Below are positions 7,313-13,015 of a stretch of 16,709 nt of DNA, piece after piece (position 1 is the first letter of the stretch; each line of letters starts with the position of its first letter). The position numbers were made by a program, and so were the translations under genes. This DNA is from Thiotrichaceae bacterium (GTDB lineage Bacteria; Pseudomonadota; Gammaproteobacteria; Thiotrichales; Thiotrichaceae). Under the pieces are notes generated by a model. It worked only from the letters and a program-made list of their open reading frames with translations. It was not told where the DNA came from and did not search any database. The stretch is taken from the NCBI GenBank assembly GCA_027030285.1, contig JALVFC010000048.1, forward strand, positions 1 through 16,709. Direction: 5' to 3'.

Positions 7313-8353
7313 ATGCTACAAGCTTGGAAACAGTTGTTAGAAGACTCAGGAGCAGAGTTTGCTGATGGCAAGCTTGTTTCCTATGGCAATCCTGAGCGTG
7401 AGCGCCGTATCCCGCCGCAAGGCGATATTATTTGTGATTTGTCACATACTGGCATGATCCGTGTGCAGGGCGATGATGCAACTGACTTTCTGCAAAACCA
7501 GTTGACCAATGATATTAACGAAGTTAGTGAGTCTCGTGCACAACTGAGCGCCTGGTGTAACCCTAAAGGTCGTGTCATTGCTACATTTCTGGTTCATAAG
7601 CGTGCCGGTAGTTACTATCTGGCATTGTCTGCTGACCTTGTGGAGTACGTGCTAAAGCGTTTGCAGATGTATGTGCTGCGCTCGAGAGTCGCTTTGGAAG
7701 ATGTTAGTGAATCCCTGGTGCATTTTGGTTTTCTGGGCTCACATATTCTGGAAGACTGGGATGCCTGTTGCGATGGTGAGCTGCCGACTGTGGATTACGA
7801 TGCGGTTGTCGTTGATGGTATCAGTATTATCAAGGTTCCTGCTATGGTGCCTCGCTACGAAGTAGTAGGTGAATTTGAAACTGCTTCACGGCTATGGCAA
7901 AAGCTGAATGTTAGGGCTGCCCCTGTTAATGGCGACGCATGGGTGTATTTGAATATTGCCAGTGGCATTCCCGTGGTGAACGCGACAAGCAAGGAAGACT
8001 GGATTCCACAAATGCTGAATTTACAGGCTATTGGTGGGGTCAGTTTCAAGAAGGGCTGCTTTCCCGGGCAGGAGGTGGTCGCGCGTGTCAAGTATCTGGG
8101 GAAAAATAAGCGGCGGACTTTTCGACTGCAAATAGACTCCGATAGCATGCCAGAAGCAGGTGACCTGGTGCTGGCTGAAGATGAGTCAGGGGCTACGCAG
8201 GAAGCAGGCAAGATACTCAATGTTGTGCTAAACCCTGATGGCAAGCTCGAAGCCCTTGCAGTTTTAAAAATCGACCTTGCAGAGAAACCGCTAATGCTGG
8301 AAGGAGGTGCTCCAGTCAGGGTGCTTGAACTGCCTTTTACGGTTGATGAATAA
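7313..8353 (+). CDS. ygfZ: tRNA-modifying / Fe-S maintenance protein YgfZ (folate-binding, GcvT-like)
   Basis: A 346-residue GcvT-fold protein. YgfZ (COG0354, related to IBA57) binds folate and helps maintain certain Fe-S enzymes, including MiaB-type tRNA methylthiolation. The hallmark K-G-C-F-P-G-Q-E motif is at 247-254 with the conserved Cys249. The N-terminal DLSHTGMIRVQGDDATDFLQ (42-61), NQLTNDIN, and WCNPKGRVIATFLV (81-94) are also typical. The C-terminal barrel follows (RRTFRLQIDSD onward). Length and motif order match the family. The ATG at 7313 is preceded by GAGAAG at proper spacing. It is the last gene of the yciB-yciI-PPIase-ygfZ run and converges on the toxin gene 65 bp away. No strong terminator was seen in that gap. 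Confidence 0.92.
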   Translation: MLQAWKQLLEDSGAEFADGKLVSYGNPERERRIPPQGDIICDLSHTGMIRVQGDDATDFLQNQLTNDINEVSESRAQLSAWCNPKGRVIATFLVHKRAGSYYLALSADLVEYVLKRLQMYVLRSRVALEDVSESLVHFGFLGSHILEDWDACCDGELPTVDYDAVVVDGISIIKVPAMVPRYEVVGEFETASRLWQKLNVRAAPVNGDAWVYLNIASGIPVVNATSKEDWIPQMLNLQAIGGVSFKKGCFPGQEVVARVKYLGKNKRRTFRLQIDSDSMPEAGDLVLAEDESGATQEAGKILNVVLNPDGKLEALAVLKIDLAEKPLMLEGGAPVRVLELPFTVDE

Positions 8354-8418
8354 GATGATCTGCTCGGTAGTACGGAATGAGATCTGGGCAATGTAACCCT
8401 TACCGCAGTTTCAATGCG
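8354..8418. other. Convergent gap between ygfZ and yoeB
   Basis: Sixty-five bases separate the stop codons of two converging genes. I looked for a stem followed by a T run on either strand and found none; GATCTG occurs twice as a short direct repeat. Transcription from either side may run into the other gene. Confidence 0.4.
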
Positions 8419-8676
8419 CTACTTTTGGTAATGGTAACGGCATTGTAAAATAATTACGTCACCTTCGTTTATCATGTAAACAATACGATGCTCTGCTGTT
8501 AATCGTCTAGACCAACATCCAGATAATAAGTGCTTTAATGATTCAGGTTTACCAATCCCTTCAAAAGGTGAACGCTCAATGTCTTTAATCAGGCTGTTTA
8601 ACCGTTTCAAGGTTTTCTTATCGGTTTTTTGCCAATACAGATAATCGTCCCATCCCTGAGGCTCGAAACAAATCAT
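8419..8676 (-). CDS. yoeB: YoeB/Txe-family mRNA interferase toxin
   Basis: An 85-residue RelE-superfamily toxin, colinear with E. coli YoeB (84 residues). YoeB binds the ribosome and cuts mRNA in the A site. WDDYLYWQKTDKK, SPFEGIGKPESLKH, CWSRRLTAEHRIVY and the terminal CRYHYQK match the family. The three residues known to be catalytic in E. coli YoeB (Glu46, Arg65, His83) correspond to Glu45, Arg64 and His82 here, so the toxin looks active. The ATG at 8676 has only a modest ribosome-binding site (AGAAGG about 10 nt upstream). The cognate antitoxin gene is upstream on the same strand, but 171 bp away, whereas yefM and yoeB normally overlap or touch. The toxin could therefore have its own promoter or be less tightly coupled in translation. 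Confidence 0.93.
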   Translation of the reverse strand: MICFEPQGWDDYLYWQKTDKKTLKRLNSLIKDIERSPFEGIGKPESLKHLLSGCWSRRLTAEHRIVYMINEGDVIILQCRYHYQK

Positions 8677-8847
8677 TCTTCTACGTACCTTCTCAGCTTA
8701 CACTCGTGTTGTCCGGTTTCTACGCGCCTACTTGGATGTAGGGAGGGGCGAGAGCAGGACGCAGTAGCTTGAAAGTGCTCATAGCTCATATAAGCTTATA
8801 GACTCCGCGCTTTCGGCTTGAATTCGAGTTGCGGATTACGCTGATAG
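8677..8847. other. 171-bp spacer splitting the yefM-yoeB operon, with nested inverted repeats
   Basis: No gene is seen here. The stretch is more GC-rich than the flanking toxin-antitoxin genes and full of inverted repeats: a nested hairpin CCTAC-N6-GTAGG (8727-8742) inside CTACGCG / CGCAGTAG (8720-8726 and 8760-8767), a perfect 12-bp palindrome TATAAGCTTATA (8789-8800), and imperfect matching ends, CAGCTTA plus ACTCG (8694-8706) against CGAGT plus TACGCTG (8825-8843). TGATAG / CTATCA (8842-8861) forms a 6-bp stem around the antitoxin stop. This could be a small inserted palindromic element or a structured RNA between the two genes. I did not find integron attC core sites. No second copy occurs in the window. 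Confidence 0.4.
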
Positions 8848-9105
8848 TTACTCTTCTATCAAGTCTTTTTCTAGTAGTGCTTTACCTGCTTTCACATTCG
8901 CAATTGAATCCAAAAGCCGTTTAGCGTTAGCAGGTGAGCTTAATAAATGTTCTGTTTCTTTCCAGGAATTGTAATCATCCAGCGACATAAGCACGGAGCT
9001 TTCGCCACCGCGCCTGGTTATAATGATTGTCTCCCTATCCTCTATGGTTTTATCCATCATGGATGCTAGATTGTTTCTTGCTTCTGAATAAGTCACTGCT
9101 TGCAT
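8848..9105 (-). CDS. yefM: YefM/Axe-family antitoxin
   Basis: An 85-residue Phd/YefM-fold antitoxin that should bind and neutralise the YoeB toxin and repress its own promoter. It follows E. coli YefM along its full length: VTYSEARNNLASMMDKTIED, TIIITRRGGESSVLMSLDDYNSWKET and LLSSPANAKRLLDSI, ending in KDLIEE. The N-terminal half is the DNA-binding dimer domain and the C-terminal tail is the toxin-wrapping part. The frame could open at a GTG at 9117, but that codon is part of the ribosome-binding site GTGAGG; the ATG at 9105, 6 nt after that site, is the proper start. The promoter and a palindromic operator lie directly upstream. Confidence 0.93.
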   Translation of the reverse strand: MQAVTYSEARNNLASMMDKTIEDRETIIITRRGGESSVLMSLDDYNSWKETEHLLSSPANAKRLLDSIANVKAGKALLEKDLIEE

Positions 9106-9111
9106 GGAATA

Positions 9112-9117
9112 CCTCAC
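9112..9117 (-). promoter_or_regulatory. Ribosome-binding site deciding the yefM start
   Basis: On the minus strand GTGAGG precedes the ATG at 9105 by 6 nt. Because the only alternative start, a GTG at 9117, is inside this site, the ATG is favoured. Confidence 0.7.
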
Positions 9118-9143
9118 TTGTTCAAGTTATTGTACAAGTATAG
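9116..9143 (-). promoter_or_regulatory. yefM-yoeB operator palindrome and -10 box
   Basis: An inverted repeat with 10-bp arms, ACTTGTTCAA (9116-9125) and TTGTACAAGT (9130-9139), 4-bp spacer and a single mismatch, lies between the promoter and the antitoxin start. The right arm contains the hexamer TGTACA, known as the core of YefM-YoeB operators in E. coli. A good -10, TATACT, reads on the minus strand at 9143-9138 and overlaps the edge of the palindrome; the -35 is weak (TTCTAT, 18-bp spacing). The arrangement fits autorepression by the antitoxin and toxin-antitoxin complex. Function is inferred by analogy. Confidence 0.6.
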
Positions 9144-9189
9144 CAGATGTTTCTATTATTCATAGAATCCAGCCAGAGATTCAGAGCAT

Positions 9190-10536
9190 TTACTTTCCTA
9201 TACAGAATGAGCTGAATATTTCCCCAAGCAAGTCATCCGGGGTGAATTTTCCGGTAATTTTACCTAGCGCATCCTGAGCTATTTTCAGCTCCTCGGCTAA
9301 TAGCTCGCCTGCATTAAACTCCTTTAACTGTATTTCTCCGCGCTCTACTGCCTCGCGGGTTTCATGCAATGCCTGTAAATGACGGCGACGCGCTATAAAG
9401 GTGGATTCTGCTTCTGCCTGGTAGCCCATGCGCGCTTTCAGGGTTTCTTTTAGTTCATCCATTCCCTGTGAATATTTAGCAGAAATATACACGGCTGTTT
9501 CACTGCTTTCTGGAAGGCTCTCCAGCAGGTCAGTTTTGTTGAATACTTTAAGTATGGGCAGATGCTCAGGTAGTTTGTCCAGTATTTTCCGTTCGCGGTC
9601 TCCCAGACCTGTTTGTGCGTCCATTAGCAAAAGTACCAGATCTGCTTTTTCGATTTCCTGCCAAGCACGTTCAATACCAATTTGCTCAACTGGATCGTTG
9701 CTGTCACGCAAGCCCGCGGTATCCACAATATGTAGGGGCATGCCGTCAAGATTAATGGATTCACGCAACACATCGCGAGTAGTTCCTGCAATATCAGTGA
9801 CAATGGCGCTGCTTTGTCCTGCAAGTGCATTGAGCAGGCTGGATTTGCCAACATTGGGTTTGCCTGCAATCACTAGGTGCATGCCGTCACGCAACAGACT
9901 GCCCTGTCTTGCAGTTTGTTGTAGGTGGTCAAGTTGCTGTTTGATATTGTGGAGTTTTTTGCTAACTGCATCATCTGCCAGAAAATCAATTTCTTCATCA
10001 GGGAAATCCAGAGCTGCTTCAACATACATGCGAAGTGCTATTAGTGCTTGCAGGAGTTCATTAACCTGCGAGGAAAATTCTCCCTGTAGTGAACGAATAG
10101 CTGAACGAGCTGCCTGTTCGGAGCTACTATCAATCAGGTCGGCAATGGCTTCTGCCTGAGCCAGATCCAGTTTGTCATTCAGAAAAGCACGTTCGGAGAA
10201 TTCCCCAGGGTTTGCCATTTCAGCCCCCAGTTCGAGGCAACGGCGTAATAGCATATCCAGCACAACCTGCCCGCCATGCCCCTGTAGCTCGAGGACGTCT
10301 TCGCCAGTAAAAGAATGCGGGGCAGGAAAATAAAGTGCCACACCATCGTCTAGCGTTCGCTGCTGGGCATCCAGGAAGTGCCTGTAAGTCGCTTTGCGGG
10401 GTGTGGGCAGAATGCCCAGGATCTGTTTTGCTATCTCAGGTACTTTACTGCCGGATATGCGGATAATGCCAACGCCACCACGACCACTGGGGGTCGCAAT
10501 GGCGACAATAGTGCTGCTTGGTGTGTTAGCTGTCAC
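9190..10536 (-). CDS. mnmE: tRNA uridine-5-carboxymethylaminomethyl GTPase MnmE (TrmE)
   Basis: A 448-residue GTPase that, with MnmG, modifies the wobble uridine (U34) of certain tRNAs. The N-terminal formyl-tetrahydrofolate-binding domain (about 7-120) opens with TIVAIATPSGRGGVGIIRISG. The inserted G domain contains GKPNVGKS (225-232), DIAGTTRD (248-255), DTAGLRD (272-278), NKTD (333-336) and SAK (352-354). The protein ends in FCIGK with Cys445, the conserved terminal motif. The GTG start at 10536 aligns with the E. coli start and lies inside the last codons of yidC (11-bp overlap), so the two are probably translationally coupled. It is the last gene of rpmH-rnpA-yidC-mnmE; the yefM promoter begins just beyond its stop. 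Confidence 0.97.
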   Translation of the reverse strand: MTANTPSSTIVAIATPSGRGGVGIIRISGSKVPEIAKQILGILPTPRKATYRHFLDAQQRTLDDGVALYFPAPHSFTGEDVLELQGHGGQVVLDMLLRRCLELGAEMANPGEFSERAFLNDKLDLAQAEAIADLIDSSSEQAARSAIRSLQGEFSSQVNELLQALIALRMYVEAALDFPDEEIDFLADDAVSKKLHNIKQQLDHLQQTARQGSLLRDGMHLVIAGKPNVGKSSLLNALAGQSSAIVTDIAGTTRDVLRESINLDGMPLHIVDTAGLRDSNDPVEQIGIERAWQEIEKADLVLLLMDAQTGLGDRERKILDKLPEHLPILKVFNKTDLLESLPESSETAVYISAKYSQGMDELKETLKARMGYQAEAESTFIARRRHLQALHETREAVERGEIQLKEFNAGELLAEELKIAQDALGKITGKFTPDDLLGEIFSSFCIGK

Positions 10537-12223
10537 CGATTATTTTTTTATTGATATACCACTGCTGGGCAATGGAAAGGATGTTGTTCACCAGCCAGTA
10601 TAGTACCAGACCAGCGGGGAAGAACAGGAACATCACGGTAAAGACAACCGGTAACCATTGAAAAATCTTTTGCTGCATGGGATCCATCTGTGGTGGATTC
10701 AGCTTTTGCTGTAACCACATGCTGGCACCCATCAATATTGGAAGCACCAGGAATGGATCCATTACGGAAAGATCTTTGTACCAGCCGATCCAGGGAGCCT
10801 GACGTAACTCGACACTTTCCTGTAACACCCAGTACAGTCCCATAAACACGGGAATCTGTATCAGCATTGGCAGGCAACCACCCAACGGATTGATCTTTTC
10901 CTTGCGATAAAACTCCATCATCGCTTTTTGCTTGGCTTGCGGGTCATTTTTATAACGCGCCTGCATTTCTTTCATTTTTGGAGACAGTTTCTTCATTTTC
11001 GCCATGGATTTGTAACTCATGGCAGATGGATAGAAGAAAATCAGTTTAATGGTGATGGTGACAAATATAATAGCCCATCCCCAGTTACCAAAAATGCCGT
11101 GCATAAATTTCAGCAACCAGAAAATTGGTTTTGAAAATACGGTGAAAATACCGTAATCAACGGTCAGATCCAGACCTTTGGCGATTTTTTCAAGATGTTC
11201 CTGGATTTTTGGACCAACATAAAAATTACTTTTAAAAGTGTGGCTAGCGCCTGGTGCAACATCCACAAGAGAGGTCTTCAGTCCCATGATGTAGTTTGGT
11301 GTGTCACCATTATTAATGTATTTACTGTAGAAGGTGTTGGTTTGGTGTTGCGGTGGTACCCATGCACTCACGAAGTAGTGCTCAAGCATAGCAACCCAGC
11401 CACCTTCAATTTTTTTGTTGAGGCGCTCATCCGGATCATCAAAGTTACTAAATTTCAGCTTCTCATATTTGTATTTGCCATCATCGAAATCATAAAAGGC
11501 TGGCCCAATGTAGGACTGGACATTTCCAAAACCTCCTGCAGATTTTTTCAAAGGCCCATGACGAATCTGGCGATATTCAAAGCCAGACCAGAGCTGGTTA
11601 GACTGGTTTTTGACTTCATGCTCAACTGAAACCAGAAATTCACCGCGCTTAAAAATGAAGCGTTTAGTGACCGTGATGCCAGTAGGTCCAGTCCATGTGA
11701 GTGGGATAATCAGGGTGTCCTCGCCATCTTTTAGCGTGTATTCATTGCTTGGAGAAGAATAAACAGCATAGTGGTTAGGTGCCAGGTCTGAACTTTTCTG
11801 ACCAGCTATTTTTTTATGCCCCAGTCCGGATTGAGCGGAATATTGTTTGGCTCTGTCAAGAATGATTACGGGAACATCAGGTTCATCAATGCTGACGGGG
11901 TAGGTCGGTAAGCCGACCTGTTCAATATCACCACCACGAGTGTTAATTTCAAACTGTAGTGTGTCGGTTTTGACCTTGATAATGCTACCACTTGTAACCG
12001 TTGAGGTAGTGCTTTGTGGAACACTGGAGTCACTATCGCTGGCTGCCTGCTGTGGCACATCAGCTGCACCCGTGCTACTGGCAGACTGTGAATTTGCAGA
12101 GGCTGAGGTGTTTGAATTGGCTTGTGCCTGAGGTTTTGGGGCGTGATCTTGCTGCCATGCAGACCAGATCATAAACCCTAGAAAAACAAGCGTGAGATAG
12201 AGTAGGGGACGTTGTTGATCCAT
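10526..12223 (-). CDS. yidC: Membrane protein insertase YidC
   Basis: A 565-residue insertase that places proteins into the inner membrane alone or with SecYEG. An N-terminal membrane anchor (residues 5-21) is followed by a low-complexity Ser/Ala/Gln linker (about 30-80), the large periplasmic domain (about 82-350) and the conserved insertase core (about 360-560) with membrane helices near 365-398, 449-467, 489-507 and 522-550. Core motifs include SAMSYKSMAKMKKLSPKM, NPLGGCLPMLIQIPVFMGLY and FFPAGLVLYWLVNNILSI. Lys393 stands where E. coli has the groove Arg366, a conservative exchange. The ATG overlaps the rnpA stop by one base (TAATG). The gene yidD, usually placed between rnpA and yidC, is absent. 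Confidence 0.97.
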   Translation of the reverse strand: MDQQRPLLYLTLVFLGFMIWSAWQQDHAPKPQAQANSNTSASANSQSASSTGAADVPQQAASDSDSSVPQSTTSTVTSGSIIKVKTDTLQFEINTRGGDIEQVGLPTYPVSIDEPDVPVIILDRAKQYSAQSGLGHKKIAGQKSSDLAPNHYAVYSSPSNEYTLKDGEDTLIIPLTWTGPTGITVTKRFIFKRGEFLVSVEHEVKNQSNQLWSGFEYRQIRHGPLKKSAGGFGNVQSYIGPAFYDFDDGKYKYEKLKFSNFDDPDERLNKKIEGGWVAMLEHYFVSAWVPPQHQTNTFYSKYINNGDTPNYIMGLKTSLVDVAPGASHTFKSNFYVGPKIQEHLEKIAKGLDLTVDYGIFTVFSKPIFWLLKFMHGIFGNWGWAIIFVTITIKLIFFYPSAMSYKSMAKMKKLSPKMKEMQARYKNDPQAKQKAMMEFYRKEKINPLGGCLPMLIQIPVFMGLYWVLQESVELRQAPWIGWYKDLSVMDPFLVLPILMGASMWLQQKLNPPQMDPMQQKIFQWLPVVFTVMFLFFPAGLVLYWLVNNILSIAQQWYINKKIIGDS

Positions 12224-12627
12224 TATGTTATTTGCCTCAGGGTTGCCTCAGGGGGCTGGGGTTGCCCCAGTTTTTTACCTATAAAGTACCACTGTTTTTC
12301 GATATTTTGAAAAACGTCTGAATTGTCTATGTTGAGTATCGCTGGACGACACATCACAACAAGGTCAACCGCAGGAAGTATTGTTTGATTAGCCCGAAAG
12401 CTTTCTCGAATAATGCGTTTGATTCGGTTGCGGTCAACGGCACGCTTAGCACATTTTTTTGAGACTGCCATGCCAAGTCGAGGGTGCTTGAGCTGGTTTT
12501 CTCTTGCCAGTACGGTTAGGTACTTATTGCCAAAACGCGAAGAGCCAGCAAAAACCCGTTGATACTGTACGGCCTCAGTGAGTCGTAAGTGTCGCGGAAA
12601 GGTTGCTGGCTCAGGGTTTTGATCCAC
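12223..12627 (-). CDS. rnpA: Ribonuclease P protein component
   Basis: A 134-residue basic protein that binds RNase P RNA and aids 5' processing of tRNA precursors. The RNR motif is intact (RNRIKRIIRESFR, 66-78) and the upstream LGMAVSKKCAKRAVD segment is typical. The best available start is GTG at 12627, which gives the PRHLRLTEAVQYQRVF segment near the N-terminus as in relatives; no strong ribosome-binding site precedes it, so it may depend on translation of rpmH 27 nt upstream. The C-terminal tail (GQPQPPEATLRQIT) is longer than in E. coli. The stop codon is shared in TAATG with the yidC start. Confidence 0.94.
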   Translation of the reverse strand: MDQNPEPATFPRHLRLTEAVQYQRVFAGSSRFGNKYLTVLARENQLKHPRLGMAVSKKCAKRAVDRNRIKRIIRESFRANQTILPAVDLVVMCRPAILNIDNSDVFQNIEKQWYFIGKKLGQPQPPEATLRQIT

Positions 12628-12654
12628 TCAGATGCTATCTAGCTAATCTGTTGG

Positions 12655-12795
12655 TTAGTGTGTAGGTGTCAGTCGTGCGCGACCTTTTGCGCGACGTGCT
12701 TTTAATACCTTACGACCACCAACAGTACGCATGCGTGCACGAAAGCCGTGTGTGCGAGCGCGCTTCAAATTGCTAGGTTGAAATGTACGTTTCAT
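12655..12795 (-). CDS. rpmH: 50S ribosomal protein L34
   Basis: A 46-codon gene encoding ribosomal protein L34. The translation starts MKRTFQPSNLKRARTHGFRA, continues with RMRTVGGRKVLKARRAKGRA and ends RLTPTH, matching E. coli L34 in length and most positions. It binds 23S rRNA and is rich in Arg and Lys. It is the first gene of the leftward operon with rnpA, yidC and mnmE. Upstream is a promoter-like sequence and then an inverted repeat; dnaA, the common neighbour, is not here. Confidence 0.97.
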   Translation of the reverse strand: MKRTFQPSNLKRARTHGFRARMRTVGGRKVLKARRAKGRARLTPTH

Positions 12796-12871
12796 GCCTG
12801 TCTACCTTGAAAATCTGTAATTACTGCGATCCATTAGCGTTAAAAATATTGCGCATAATAGAGGCGCGTGA

Positions 12872-12900
12872 AAGGTACGGGATGTTACTGTTAATGTCAA
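12872..12900 (-). promoter_or_regulatory. Candidate rpmH operon promoter
   Basis: On the minus strand a perfect -35 TTGACA (12900-12895) is followed after 17 bp by TACCTT (12877-12872), a mediocre -10. A better -10 hexamer, TATTAT (12860-12855), lies closer to the gene without a matching -35. Either would give an rpmH leader of roughly 55-75 nt. Confidence 0.5.
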
Positions 12901-12914
12901 TATTTAATTGGATA

Positions 12915-12956
12915 TTCGACACACCCAGCTGTTTGATAGTTTGCTGGGTGATCGAA
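12915..12956. repeat. Long inverted repeat (hairpin) upstream of rpmH
   Basis: CACCCAGC (12922-12929) and GCTGGGTG (12943-12950) form a perfect 8-bp stem around a 13-nt loop. The stem resumes outside a small internal bulge with TTCGA (12915-12919) and TCGAA (12952-12956), making about 13 pairs. It lies 60 nt downstream of the repeat-protein stop and just upstream of the rpmH -35. No T run follows on either strand, so it is not a standard intrinsic terminator. It could still end or slow transcription of the repeat-protein gene, or serve as a protein-binding palindrome. Confidence 0.6.
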
Positions 12957-13015
12957 GAAATTATTTTACAATAACCTTAAGTCCCTGACTCCAAGTAATA
13001 GTTAACGCGTTTAAT

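Larger units (their letters stand above)
12796..13015. other. Intergenic region between rpmH and the repeat-protein gene
   Basis: This AT-rich 220-bp gap contains the rpmH promoter and a strong inverted repeat, listed separately. I looked for DnaA boxes (TTATCCACA or close variants) on both strands and saw none, so there is no sign of a replication origin here. The 55 bp next to the repeat-protein stop show nothing recognisable. Confidence 0.5.

Noticed and set aside
7855..8391. 178-codon leftward frame opposite ygfZ
   Set aside because: Ser-rich antisense shadow with no domain; ygfZ is certain on the other strand.
8677..8847. Integron attC site between the toxin and antitoxin genes
   Set aside because: Toxin-antitoxin cassettes occur in integrons, but no GTTRRRY core and matching RYYYAAC box were found at the edges.
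9428..10159. 243-codon rightward frame opposite mnmE
   Set aside because: Ser/Arg-rich antisense shadow of a well-supported gene.
12796..13015. Replication origin near rpmH
   Set aside because: No DnaA boxes or 13-mer-like AT repeats were seen, and dnaA is absent.
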